The notes under the pieces: generated by a model | What the model saw: the letters and a program-made list of their open reading frames with translations, nothing else | What the model was told of the DNA's origin: nothing | The model's database searches: none | In this document: positions 24,766 through 40,800 of the stretch, piece by piece | Numbering within the stretch: the first letter of the stretch is position 1 | How the letters are laid out: each line of letters opens with the position of its first letter | Translations under genes and position numbers: made by a program | Assembly (NCBI GenBank): GCA_022749755.1 | Contig: CM040447.1 | Location: 62,001-126,000 of the forward strand | DNA length: 64,000 nucleotides | Source of the DNA: Azadirachta indica | Lineage: Eukaryota; Streptophyta; Magnoliopsida; Sapindales; Meliaceae | Reading direction: 5' to 3'

Positions 24766-25636
24766 GAAAAACAAAAGTTCTTTGAACAAAAAGCCAATTA
24801 GGGCATGGGGCTAAATTGGTCTTCATTTTCATAATAAAATGTAAGACTAGTTAGTTAGAATAATGGTCAAAAGAAACCACGTAGAATTTATAAAAAATTT
24901 ATATTTTAGGATTTTTAGTTAGGTATATATTAGAATTGTACCCAAAATTATAATTATTATAACAAATTGAAATATTTAAATTCATTAAGAATTCAAATCT
25001 ACTCTCAAAGTCCTTCATATTTCAAACATTTCACATCACCAAGTCACAACCACCATTAATGGCTGTGAAAGAAATTATTAATATCAGCCTAAGCTGACTA
25101 TGAAGGCTGAAAACAATCCGAGGAATTATCAACTTTCAGCAAAGATTCTAACTACAATAATTCTTTTGGCATAATCTTTCAAGTTTCAATGTTTTCTTTG
25201 TTAATTTTTAATTCTTTTTCCTTACAACCCAACAACTATCTTGCTTAAAAGTGTTATTGTTTTGCTTTTTTGCTTCATCAGTTTTAGACTTTAGTTCAGT
25301 TTTGAAACTCCAGAATTCTGACACTTTTTTAATGTTCTTAACTGCCTAAATTCCTAAAAGCATTACTTATTTTTTGCAACCTAATCAAGCTTGAATTTTT
25401 ATTTATTTATTTATTTTTACTTTTGTGGTACCATCTGTGGGTCTTCTTCTTCTTCTTCCTTTTGTGGTCTAAAGAACACTGTACGTGTTTGTTTGTTCCT
25501 TTAAGTTTTACCCATGTTTTTGCTTCAAATGGGTGTTGTTTCTCTTTTCAGTGCTTTCTCTTCTGCTTTCTTCCTCCTTGCTTTGATGATTCAGTGAAAA
25601 ATGGGAGATCTTGAAGCTTGATGCTTTATCACTAAA

Positions 25637-29692
<4,056 letters not shown>

Positions 29693-30518
29693 AAGTTTTG
29701 CTAAAGTCTGCAGAAGATGTTTGGAATTCACTTTGATGGATAGCTGGGAGTCTGAGAAATCTCATTGCATGCAGACTAATGTGCAATGCAGCCACATGCA
29801 CATTGCAGAACACGTTTGAAAACTCTTCAAAAATTTCAGTAATGGCTTCTGTTGATGCTCAAAACTTCAAATTTCAGTACAATGGGCAGATTATGTGATA
29901 GTTCTTGAGTCTGGGGTGGTCTGTTTGTTAGCAACATACTCAGTTTTTTTTTTTTTTTGGGGGGTTCATTTTTGGAGTTTCTTTATTAGTGTCATGACTT
30001 TTAACGAAATAAACTCTGATATCCCAGCTTTGTAAAGATTACTGCTTCTGTCATGTATTGGAGGATATGTGAATTGAGCTTGATTTCTATATTGCAATTC
30101 ATTTTACTGGGATCTTTAAAAATGAACTCTTCTTTGAAATTTAAGGTATCCACTTTTAGCTGTTACATATGGTATCAAAATCAGCTCGCTATTCAATGCG
30201 CAGATTTAAACTAGCTGTTAGACATTTTTTCTTTTTCTTTGTTTCAGATGTAAATTTTGTAGGTTAAAGATGAGGAGCATAAAGCATAAGGTGTATACTC
30301 TTAGCCTTCTCAAGAACCACAAGGAAGAAGTGAAAAGTAGTTGATTGATTTAACATTAAGGATAGAAAGAAAACAGCAAATATGATTCACATATTTCCTG
30401 AAGCAAGCCAGTTTCTACACACAACTGCTCGCTAAGAATTGATACAAAACTAGATTACATATTTCCACTACTTGAAACTAACAGCACTTCTCTCTTTTCC
30501 TCCTTGTGGTCTTTTTCA
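29693..30518. other. Convergent 3' region between ALE2-like and HOTHEAD genes
   Basis: This stretch probably holds the 3' UTRs of both genes. It includes a T-run followed by GGGGGG at 29946-29966. I see no gene. Confidence 0.6.
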
Positions 30519-33500
30519 TTACGCACCAGCTGCTTTTCCTAGTCTGTTTCTCAAAATCTTCAGCCCCATGTACCTGCGTATCACAAAGAACTCAGATTTA
30601 TCATGTTATATTTTTACTACAGGTGTGAGATTTTTGAGACCCGAGATGTAAAATTTCTGAGACGTAAGGAGTGTCGTTTTACCTGCCCATCATCAGGACA
30701 GTGGCTTGAGGATTAGTTCCAGGGGATTCGTTGAATATTGAACCATCAACCACACGGAGCTTGTCAATTCCAAGAACCTTATAGTCAGGGCCAACCACCT
30801 TGCCCACGTGGCAGCCTCCGTGGTAGTGCCAAATGGTGATTACAGTGTCTTTACAGAACTGCTCCAAGGACTTGGTGTCATTGGTATGTTTAGGAACAAG
30901 GTTAACATTAGCCTTTACACTTGCATTCAATATTGCCTCAAAACTTCGCTTATCACATTGCGTGTAGTTCAAAAAATGTTGTGATTGCACAAGCTTTGCT
31001 GCCGTACGAACCCCGTCAACGCAACGCTTGAGATCACGCGGATTGCTAAAGTAATTAAAGGTAACAGAAGGGTTATCGTCGACATTTGTGTTGATCAAGG
31101 TAAGCTTGCCTGTTGAAACGGGGCTTGCAATCTTTTCCAATATGAAACCTCCTTTGAATGCCTCGTGTGGTAGCTCTTTCTTCCTTTTGATGTACTCTTG
31201 AACTGCTTCTGGAGTTCTTTGCTTTGGAGGAATGGTAGATAGTTGCCCGATCTGCTTAAATCACAAAAATGCAGCTCATGAAACAAACGATGTGCAAAAC
31301 AAGATGAAATATATAACCGAGAAACCGTGAAACAACTTGGATTGATTGATTACCTCTGCTGACACAATTTCCATGGTGGCATTGAATGCTATCTTTTGAC
31401 TGTCCAAAGCCGCTGCTAGCTTCAATGTACACACCAAGTTTGGTAATGCCCACAGTTTGTATCAGAGACTGTTCAACTGGTCTATTAGAAGGAACAAAAA
31501 TTGTGTTCATGGGATTATCTGCCATTCCTTTTCCAACATTCTCATTGTAAAGAACTACAGAAATATTCAGTTTTTCGAGTTCTGTCTTGGGTCCAACACC
31601 ACTTAGCATTAGCATTTGTGGTGTCCCAATTGCTCCACAAGACAAAATCACTTCACTGTTTGGATTGTTTGCAAGGAATGCTTGATGTTTTTTTCCGTTT
31701 TCATCCTTGAATACAACTCCCACTGCTTTTGGTTTCTTCCCAGCTGCTGGCTTATCAAATAGAATTCTTTGAACAGTTGCATGGATCAACACAGTGATCT
31801 TCTTGGGGTTAGCAGAAGCAAGCAGTTCAGCTGCAGTATGACGGCGGCCGAACCTATCGAAAATCGTGCCCCCAAACTTGGTTCCATAGATATGATCATA
31901 GGTGAATCCATTGAAAGGTGAAACTCCAACATCCAGAAGACTATCCTTTAAAGCTTCCTGCCAAGGTGCAAGCTTAGGCTGGTGAACAATTTGGCTCTCA
32001 ACCCATGGATACGACTCATTCACCAGCTTGGGATCCCACCCCACTCTCTTAATAAACCTGAAATTGAAATATCATTACTCATCTATAACACAATTCAGGT
32101 CAGATGAAGATGATAGATTCTGGATTCATGATTTGTACGTTTGTATATATATATATTACATGGACCACTCATGTCTCTCTCTATATATAAAATTAATGTA
32201 TCATTTTCATTTGCATCCAAGAACTGTCATGTACCTAAATAATCACTTAGACGTATATATCAAAAAAATTGCCAACAACTAGCATTTAATACAAAGAGGA
32301 AAGAGCATTAAAAATGGATGGTGGGCTCATAAATGCTTGTGCATTTTTAATATTTATACTACTATATACATACCATAGTCATGAATGTCAGTCATATGGT
32401 CACCACCAATTCACAACTCCTAATAAATAGTTGCCTCTAGAAATTAAGATACATATATATGTATATATTTATCAATCACAACCATTCAGAATTATTTTTT
32501 TTTTTCTTTTTTTCACTTAAATTTTTATCCTACAAAATAAGATCAGCCAAAAGTTTGTTCTGATTGGATAAGTATATTTAGATTTTAATTATTGAAGCTA
32601 AATAAATGAATAAATGGGATTATTTTTTTAGTGAATTCAAATTTAATGTATAAGAAATGGGATTGAAAAGAAAATGAGAAAAAATTTTAGTGTGACATTA
32701 ATTTGGTGCAAAGAAAGAAATGAGGATGACATGATATATTAATGATGTCACCAACTGAATGCTTTAATATAAATACGTACATACATACATACATACATAC
32801 ATACATGCTTGTTTTATTTTTGAAGTAACATGGAAATCACCATTAATTAATGTTTTCAAAACCTAATCTTGCTATCGGGATTGATTGATTACATTTATTA
32901 TGTTGGTTAAGGTTGTTTGTAGTTATGGAAAATAAAAGCATCTATAATTTTAAAAAATTTAAAGAAAGACAAAGGAAGATAGTGGGAAATTTGGGATTTA
33001 TAGGTGAGATATCTTTTCATTATCTTAATAATTTGAAAGACGATTTGTTTTTGGAAGACAAATTTGAAAGAAGATTATCTAAATTTTCTAAATATACCGA
33101 CATTTAATAGAAAATGAAAAGTCCAGTCAATATTCCTATTGACTTGATGCTAGACAGATAACAAGCACTACAAAAGTAGTCTAAATAAATAGGTGTTGTG
33201 TACGTATATGTATAGATATATAATTAATTAAAATTTGAAGATATATATAGAAATTAATAAATAGAATAGAGAGACGATAGGCATACCCAGAACCAGCTCT
33301 ACTGTAGAAACCAGCATTGATGCTAGAACCACCACCCAAGACTCTAGCCCTGGAATTGAGAACACCGTCAGTTGAGATGAAATATTGAGAAGCAGATGTT
33401 GGAGAAGTATCAGCCAAGGTCATGTGAAAATTCTCAAGAAATGAGACGTTCGCATTGCTGAAAGGAACTCCTCCTCTTTCAAGCACCAACACACTGAAAT

Positions 33501-34086
33501 TCTGAGAAAGTGTTGCTGCCAATGGGCAACCAGCTGTGCCTCCACCCACTACTATGTAGTCAAAACCATTACCATTTCCATTTCTTGATGATGAGAAGGA
33601 TAATGAGGATGATGGGAATGAGCTTGCTTCTTTGATGAAAGGGTATCTGAATTTGTATTTGTTCACGTTCAGGTTGTTGTTAACATTATTCTTGCTTTCT
33701 GCAGCTGCAGAAATAATTAAATCTTAACGTTAATAGATTTTTCAAAGATGAGACATACAAACTAAGTCAAAATTAACATTGCTATTTCTCCAAAAGCCAA
33801 AACTTAGATGTAGCTAGCTTTTGATTCCGGATCTCTTAAGTTTGAAATATGTGTGTGTGTGTGTGTGTCCGTCCTAGCTAGCTACCTAGCTACATGCATA
33901 AAGGAAAGGGAAAGAAGCCATGCATGAACAAGAAAAGAAGTTAGAGAAGCCAGAAGGAGAAAGTAGCTAGAGAAGACCTGAAGCTGTTGCTTGACAGGAA
34001 GAGAGCAAGCAGGTGGTAAGGAAAAGAAGAAAGCAAAGAAGTAGCTTCAAAACAGCTTCAGGTTCAGCTTCTGCTTTTGCTGCCAT
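30519..34086 (-). CDS. HOTHEAD, GMC-family FAD oxidoreductase (frame broken once)
   Basis: HOTHEAD is a secretory or ER-associated glucose-methanol-choline oxidoreductase thought to oxidise long-chain omega-hydroxy fatty acids for cutin; Arabidopsis mutants show organ fusion. Exons on the minus strand: about 33979-34086, 33287-33704, 31354-32057, 30683-31251 and 30519-30573 (about 617 residues). Exon 1 encodes a hydrophobic signal sequence (LKLLLCFLLFL). Exon 2 has the FAD-binding motif VVGGGTAGCPLA and VLVLERGG. Exon 3 has GMC signature 2 (GAIGTPQMLMLSGVGP), and exon 4 has the active-site region TIWHYHGGCHVGKV and GTNPQA. The product ends RLGKAAGA. Exon 3 has one extra base in TTT at 31368-31370 (plus strand); without it HHGIVSAE joins exon 4 (IGQLSTIPPKQ) in phase. 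The exact frame at the exon 1 end could not be confirmed by hand. Upstream DNA is cut by the N gap about 290 bp away. Confidence 0.93.
32777..32808. repeat. (ACAT)n microsatellite in a HOTHEAD intron
   Basis: About eight units of CATA/ACAT lie in the 1.2-kb intron between exons 2 and 3. Confidence 0.9.
33849..33868. repeat. (GT)n microsatellite
   Basis: About ten GT units lie in the first HOTHEAD intron. Confidence 0.9.
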
Positions 34087-34228
34087 TGAAAGTCAGAACT
34101 AAATTACACCCACTGAAAATCACTCAAACACGCAGAAGAGAGAAGCTGTTTTTCTCAGGCTTTCACCCTCTATGTGTCTCTCTTTGGTTGGCCTTGTTTT
34201 TTGTGTGCATGTTAACAACTCCTATATG

Positions 34229-34236
<8 letters not shown>

Positions 34237-34261
<25 letters not shown>

Positions 34262-34262
34262 T
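34237..34262. repeat. (CA)n microsatellite upstream of HOTHEAD
   Basis: About twelve CA units (ACACACACACAC) lie roughly 150 bp upstream of the HOTHEAD start codon, preceded by TATATA. Confidence 0.9.
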
Positions 34263-34377
34263 CTCCTAAATTCTTCACGATTAAATACATTGCATACATA
34301 ATGAAAAAAGGTATAAGATAATTGTATACACTAAAATGCATGAGAAGGGAAAGAAAATAAAAAAGAAAAAAATAATG

Positions 34378-34477
34378 NNNNNNNNNNNNNNNNNNNNNNN
34401 NNNNNNNNNNNNNNNNNNNNNNNNNNNNNNNNNNNNNNNNNNNNNNNNNNNNNNNNNNNNNNNNNNNNNNNNNNNNN
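34378..34477. other. Assembly gap (100 N)
   Basis: Exactly 100 N, a conventional filler for a gap of unknown size. The sequence just to its right resembles the downstream flank of the LRR copy at 45.4 kb, so part of a related LRR receptor unit may be hidden in the gap. Confidence 0.99.
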
Positions 34478-35300
34478 GTAGGTCTTTACGGGTATTTTGA
34501 TCCATCTATTCTATAGATTTATGTATGCTGTTAGTCTCCAATCTGGAAAGAAGATGATGAGTGGTTTATCTACTGTTATAGTTTAATCAATGTATCAATT
34601 TCATTAACACTGAAAATTAATTAAAATCAATAAATTATTGCGGTCAAGTTAAGGATTGCCAATGACTTGGAATTGAGCGTGTATAAACTGTCAATTCGGC
34701 GAAAGGAAAAAGAATTTCATTTTCGGATTCGGTGCAAATGTGGGACTGAGCAAAATAAGATTCCTTCCCCGTAGCAAACAATTTAAACACACAAAATCCT
34801 CCCTGAGTCAGCTTTTCAGGAGGATTAATAAAAGAAATATAAATACTTAATATTTATTACAAATAACGATGGTCAAATTCTCTTTTAAATTTTCTAATTT
34901 ATATTAAATTAAACTATTAAATAATAATATAAAAATATGTTTATATTATCAATTCTTAATCTCTCTTTACCTTAGGCTATTTTTTCAGTAACATTATATA
35001 CTCATACAATTGTGATAAAAATTTGTATTCTAATTAATATATCAATTATTAATACCAAGTTAGCACAAATATCAAAATTTCATTGTTCTAAATTTATGAA
35101 AACACAAATAAATAAATAAACAAATAAAACTTAAGTGACAAATTTTTATACAAACAATATAAGAAGGCTGTATTATGATTATGTCCTAGGTGATTTAACA
35201 AATTTACTACTGATATAACAACATTATATCAATATCATTTTGTAACCAACCGCCGTTCATCCAACCGGCTCGTGGATCTTGCCTCTGATTCGACCACTCA
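34478..35300 (+). repeat. Duplicated LRR-receptor 3' flank, no gene body
   Basis: The block TCTTTACGGGTATTTTGATC followed by ATCTGGAAAGAAGATGATGA matches the sequence at 45463-45500 downstream of the first LRR pseudogene. A second block at 34975-35150 (TACTCATACAATTGTGATAA and beyond) matches 47160-47340. The pieces keep the same order, so this is a diverged copy of the LRR-cluster spacer. The LRR coding part is absent and may lie in the gap. Confidence 0.75.
34650..34677. repeat. 28-bp direct repeat, copy 1
   Basis: TAAGGATTGCCAATGACTTG and its continuation recur at 35433-35460 with two mismatches. No element ends were found around it. Confidence 0.7.
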
Positions 35301-35432
35301 AGCCGATGATTTTCGATTTCATGAGAACTTGTTTTTGTAAAGTAAATTTTAATGATAATTTTCGTCACATGCACAGTTGCTCGTAAAGCTACTAAGGTTG
35401 TGAATCTTTTGGGTGAGAGATTACCGCTAAAC

Positions 35433-35460
35433 TAAGGATTGCCAGTGACTTAGAATTGAG
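35433..35460. repeat. 28-bp direct repeat, copy 2
   Basis: This is the second copy of the repeat at 34650-34677. It sits next to GC-richer sequence (about 35250-35420) with no recognised gene. Confidence 0.7.
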
Positions 35461-35759
35461 TGAGGCACCAATGAAATAATCATACAATCTCTTGATTACT
35501 GTTCAACCATTAAAAGAAGAAAGCAATCACTTGTAACGATTAGTCCCATATAAGTATATATTAATTATCATATTAACAGATCAGAAAAATGATTATTTTT
35601 AAAGATTTAAATAACAAATTTCCGGAGAAGTATAAGATCTGGTAAAACATTAAAAAAAAAAGGCCACAATTTTGCATGAATTTAAGTCTAGTCCCAAGGG
35701 GTAAAATAACGGTAAAATAACGTTTTTACCAGAACGAACGCCAGGTCGAATTGAGTGGA

Positions 35760-36980
35760 GCCCACGTGGGTCCACCCCCCAAATCCTTTAAAAAGACTGC
35801 CACGCACCAAAAAAAACAACAGCATCTCTCACGCTCCTCGATCATTCCTCTCGTTCCCACTCACGCTCATTTCTCTCTGGCTCAGAGGCAAGTAAACTAC
35901 TAGCTACATTTCTCCATTACCAACTTAAAAAGAACATTATGATTCTTCTTTCGTATTTATGTGAGTTTCAAGTTATCAAGAATCTGGAATTATATTTGAG
36001 TTAGTTTGAAGTCATCAAGAATCTGGAATTACTTTTGAGTTTCTTCGAATATTTTTGTCATTTCTTCGGTTTCTGATACTAAAATAGGTTTTTTCTTCAC
36101 CTTGAAAATACTTGAAAGAAGTAGAGGGATTGCTGTTTGTGTGCAATTATTTAGACTGTACAAGATTGTTTGCTGAGACCATCGTTCTTTCGTTTTCTTT
36201 TTTGGTATGGTTTCATTAATAGTTTTTGTTCTTCAAATTAGTTAGTTTTACTCATATTCTTATAGATATAACGAGCTTATAATATAATGGCGTTCTGTTT
36301 TTATTCAATGTGCAATTATTTGGACTGTGCAAGAGTTTTGGCTGAGAACATCTTTCTTTTGTTTTCGTCTTTGTTATGGCATCTTTCTTTCGTTTTCGTC
36401 TTTGGTATGGTTTCATTAATAGTCTCTGTTCTTCAATTAGTTATTCTTTATAGATATAATGAGCTTAGAATCTATGGGTGTTCTGTTTTCAGTGTCGTAT
36501 CCACATGGCAGATAATACTGCCAAGAGTAACATCCCTGCTTTCTCGGTTACTCATCTCCAATCCGTTTATTAATAAATTTGATTATTCAGTCTGTGTCAG
36601 ACCATTTAACAGGTTCTGTTTCCATTGTATATTGACGACTTTTCATGACCTGATGATAAATGATAGGCAGACTGAACGCTAGAGATTCTACGCGATTAAA
36701 ATACAAGCTGAGTTAATGGGATATTCCTGGCTTCAGCCCGTAGAGTATCGTTGCAAGATTCAGGTTGTATTTCTCCGAAATTCCTTTTTTTTTTTGTTTT
36801 GTTTTTTTTTTTTACAATTTACTGTCTCATACAGATATGTGAACAGGGCACTTGTCTGCTGTGTGAGAGAACTTCCGCAGTGGCTTCAATTACGTCGGAT
36901 CTCGCTGTCCTTCTTGCCATGAGTATACACCAATTCATCCACAAATTTTTAAGAAGAGAGGAACAATACTGAGGTTTACA
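35760..36980 (+). other. Unassigned transcription-unit-like locus
   Basis: A GC-rich block with CCCACGTGGG at about 35761 is followed by CTTTAAAAAGACTGCC and a CT-rich leader (35815-35890) with a possible donor GCAAGTAAAC. A possible acceptor TTCTGTTTTCAG ends at 36492, followed within a few codons by ATGGCAGATAATACTGCC. That frame stops after about 22 residues (MADNTAKSNIPAFSVTHLQS), but a neighbouring frame stays open (NPFINKFDYSVCVRPFNR) to a possible donor near 36610. Two later blocks resemble exons, at about 36714-36762 and 36835-36972; the last includes CEQGTCLLCER. I do not recognise the product. It may be a broken gene, a gene with an indel error, or a non-coding transcript. Confidence 0.35.
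36141..36491. repeat. Two diverged tandem copies, about 170 bp each
   Basis: The segment beginning GTGCAATTATTTAGACTGTA at 36141 recurs at 36309 with substitutions and an internal small duplication (CTTTCGTTTTCGTCTTTG-like words). Both copies end with ATAACGAGCTTA/ATAATGAGCTTA and a TTCTGTTTT stretch. They occupy the putative leader intron of the unassigned locus. Confidence 0.75.
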
Positions 36981-37142
36981 ATTTAATGTTTAGTGTCCAT
37001 GTGGAACCCAAGGCACCATACGGTTCCTGAAGGAGAGAAGACCATACACCGAGCTCGAATCTAGGGCAAGAGAATTTATTCCTCTCTTCTACATCGGATG
37101 CATGAATTTACTGCCCTAATTCGTTTTCTTAGGAGGGCAGTG

Positions 37143-37670
37143 TGTCACGTGCCGCTAGCACGAGTGGTAACTCCGCAAGCACGCGAGCTTCATCCGCGAG
37201 TGTTGGGCGTTGGACCGTATGCATGAGCGGATCATATCACAATCACAATAAGCATATTGGCTAAAATCTCCACTGAGGTAGAAGCAAAATCTCAATTGGA
37301 CCTTTTCTCATTGAGCTGGGTAGAAAGTAGGACAAAGGGGCAGTTTGCATTGTGGTGCGCACTGTAGCTCGGGCACTGTTTATGCCCAATAAGCTCAAAG
37401 CCCAATATGTGATAGTGGGGTTAGGTGGGATATTTTAAGTTATTTGTATATAAAATGTTATCATTTAATCTTAGCCCTTCTTAGTGCTTTGTAGAAGGCA
37501 ATCCTAGCCATTCAAATCTACATATATATGTGTGTAATGCTCGTTTAGTGAAATGAAGACACTTCTAACATTTTCCATTCTCTCTCACATGTTTTGCTCC
37601 TCCTTTCTTGCATTTGCAATTGGTTTTCACTCATATTGGACAGGAAACTCATGCTACTCAATAATCACAC
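37143..37670 (+). repeat. 5' LTR of the gypsy element
   Basis: The first 232 bp match the truncated 3' LTR (shared words GTGCCGC, GCATATTGGCT, TCCACTGAGG/TCTACTGAGG, GCAGTTTGCA and GCTCGGGC). The remainder carries a TATATAAAA-like promoter word at about 37448-37456. The right end is not fixed because the 3' LTR is cut; 37670 is an estimate. Confidence 0.75.
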
Positions 37671-37824
37671 AAGTAACCCACTTTCCCATCAGCTGAGTTA
37701 GGTGCTCCCCAAGTTTGGAATCTCAATTTTTGTAGAACCTAGGTTTTAATTGTTGTTGTGGAAACTTTGCTATATCTTTGGTTGCTGTTGGATATTTGTT
37801 GGGGAATTTTAGATTGTTGATTTC

Positions 37825-40800
37825 TTGTGGTGGAATTACTGCAAAATTGTGGTAGTAGTACTTTGTTTGTTGGAAGCTGGTTGCGGTAGAATTCTGGTGA
37901 CTGCCAAAGATATTGAGGGTAGTAATGTTAAGGAGTTAGTTCAAGAGGAGCGTGGGTGTGCTGTCGGCATGAGGAAGGTGACAAAAAAGAGGGTGGTGTT
38001 GAAAGAAAGGGTGAGCTCTTTTGAAGATAGGCTAGCGAAGCTTGAATTGTCTTTGGGTGACATTCATGAGCATCTCGACACTCTCGACAATCAAGTAGGG
38101 GTACGTGAAATGGATGCGGTGGCTACCATTATTGAGGGGAGATTCCAATAGACTTTCGACACCTTTGCCGACTCCATGAGATAGGCCATGGACGAATTTA
38201 AGGAGAGGGTAATGGTACAATTGGATGCGGTGAAGGCATAGATGGCAGAATTTTGCCAAGATCTAACGCTGTGCAAAACCGCTATCACTTTGGGTGCTAC
38301 TTCAAGTAATACGCCAAGAGTTTAGGTTTCGGATCCTCCCAAGTTTTTGAGCAAGCAAGATACCAAGGAAATAGAGAATTTCCTATGGATGATGGAGTAT
38401 CATTTCAATGCTACTTAGTTGCATGAAGATGAACTCCGAATAAACACCACAACTCTTTATTTCGATGATGATGTGGTGCTATGGTGAAGGTGCCAACACA
38501 TAAAAATAAAGAGGGGATTGTGCCATATCGACACTTGGGATGCATTTAAGGTAGAATTCAAGAGGCAATTCTACGCCGAAGATGTTAAAGAGGTGGCTAT
38601 GCGTAAACTCTGGGGTTTGAAGCAATAGGGCTTGATTAAGGAATATGTACGGGAATACAATTCCTTGATGCTTGAAATTACAGATATGCTAGAAAAGAGT
38701 CGGTTGTTGTTTTTCCTTGAAGAATTACAACCTTGGGCCAAACAAGAGCTAAAGTGGAGGAATGTGTAAGACCTTGCTTTGGCAATTACTACAGCCGAAA
38801 CTTTGATTGAGTGTAGTCGAGCCTTACAAGCCGAAACACATGGGGAGGCTATAAAAAGATATTGAGCGGTGAGATGGCAACAAAGGGACTTATCATAAGC
38901 AGCGCGACAAGTAGAAGTAGTAGACATGTTATTTGTGTGGCGGGGCACACTATACAAAGGAGTGTTCGTAGTGGAGTTGACTTAATGCCATGCTTAGCTT
39001 ATATAAGAAAGCGGAGGATGCCCAGATAGGTTCTATGCGCATCATCAATGCTGTGTAGATAAAACGGTCATTTAAGGGGGAGGCGACCAAGACCAAGGCT
39101 GCAGTGAAGCTAGAACTCGAGAAGACACTGAAATATATCGTCGCCAACATAAATGGGGTCAGCTTTAAGGCTTTGATTGATTCCGATGTTAATTAGTGTT
39201 TGGTTGTAGAGAATTTGGCAAGGAAGTTAGAGTTAGCACATAGCAAAGAGCCGAGATGGGTTAAAGTTGTTGATTAGCCGCTTTGGCCTATTTGCGGAGT
39301 CGTTTGTAGCGTACCAATAGAAATTAGGATGTGGCAAGGCAAGGTGGATTTAAACATCATGTCGATGAGTGATTTTCAGTTTATGTTAGGTGATGAGTTT
39401 ATTGACCTCGGATGTTACCCTTCACATTATAGATGATGGGTGTATGGAATTCAAGGATGCAGGGAAAGTACACAAGATGCCGATTGAGCAGATTCAAGTC
39501 AGGATGGAGGTGTTGTCAGCTTTATAAGTTGCGAGAGGTGTGAAGAAGGAGGAGGAGACTTACTTGACCATGCTGAAGAATGACACTACTTCGACTCCAA
39601 TTTTTAACATTCCGAAGGAAGTTTAAGGTATTCTCCAAGAGTTTAGTGACGTAATGCCACCGAAATTGCCCAAAAGACTTCCTCTGAAGCATGAAGTCGA
39701 CTATGCCAATGAACTTGAATCGAGTACTAAGCCACCAACGATGAGTCCTTATAGGATGGTTCTACTAGAACTTGAATAGTTTCGAAAGCAATTGACAAAG
39801 TTGGTGGATGCTGAGTTTGTGAGACCCTTGAAAGCACCTTTTGGCGCACTGATATTGTTTCAGCGGAAGCATGACGGAAGCTTACGGATTTGTATTGATT
39901 ATCGGACGCTAAATAAGGTGATGGTGAAGAACCGGTACCCCATTCCTCGCATCAATGACTTGTTTGATCGGCTTAGTCATGCTTGATGGTTTTCAAAACT
40001 TGATTTAAGGTCCGAATATTGGCAAGTGCAGATTTCAAAGGGAGATGAACAAAAGACTACATGTATGACACGTTATGGGTCGTATGAGTTTTTTGTTATG
40101 CCTTTTGGCCTTACTGACGCACCAACAACTTTTTGCAACCTTATGAACCGAATATTTAATATATTCCTTGACAAGTCTGTGGTGGTACATTTGGATGATA
40201 TTGTTGTGTATAGTGTGAGCCTCAAGGAGCATGTGGAGCATTTGAGGAGTGTTTTTCAGGTTTTGTGGGAGAACGAGTTTTACGTAAAGCCGGAGAAATG
40301 CTCGTTTGCCCAGCAAGAGGTGTTGTTTCTTGGACATAAGATATCCAATGGACAGCTACATATGGACACAGCTAAGGTTTATGCTATCGAAGAATGGAAG
40401 CTCTCTATTTCCATCATTGAGTTAAGATCTTTCCTTGACCTTGTCAACTACTATCAATACTTTATTCTAGGTTACTCAAAAAGAGCGAAGTCTTTGACAA
40501 ACTTGCTTAAGAAGAAGGAGTTGTGGGATTGGACGCTGACCTGTCACAGTTCCTTCGAAGATCTTAAGTAAGCGGTGATAAAGGAGTCGGTTTTGGTATT
40601 GCCCGACTACTCCAAAACATTTGAAGTGCACATGGATGTTTCAAATTATACTATTGCGGCTGTGTTGATGCAAAATGCTCACTCTATTGCCTATAAAAGT
40701 TGTAAGCTCAATGATACAGAGCGGCAGTATCTCGTGTATGATAAGGAGATGATGGCTATCATCCACTGATTATGAGTATGGCGACATTACTTGCTTGGGG

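Larger units (their letters stand above)
18968..25636. other. 6.7-kb gene-poor, AT-rich region
   Basis: I see no supported gene. The sequence is very AT-rich with stops in all frames. Notable parts are an (AAT)n run near 20448-20470, a GC-richer block at 20520-20690 with a CACGTG G-box at about 20624, a block at 21240-21420 with CTATAAAAA, a TA/CA microsatellite at 22722-22755, and a poly-A run at 24737-24765. The last 500 bp are CT-rich and probably form the promoter and leader of the ALE2-like gene. The blocks at 20.5 and 21.3 kb could be promoter remnants or a non-coding transcript, but nothing proves this. Confidence 0.6.

Noticed and set aside
24602..24832. Phe-rich minus-strand frame
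   Set aside because: It is created by the poly-A tract at 24737-24765.
34281..34505. Minus-strand frame across the N gap
   Set aside because: Its middle consists of unknown bases, so it is not evidence of a gene.
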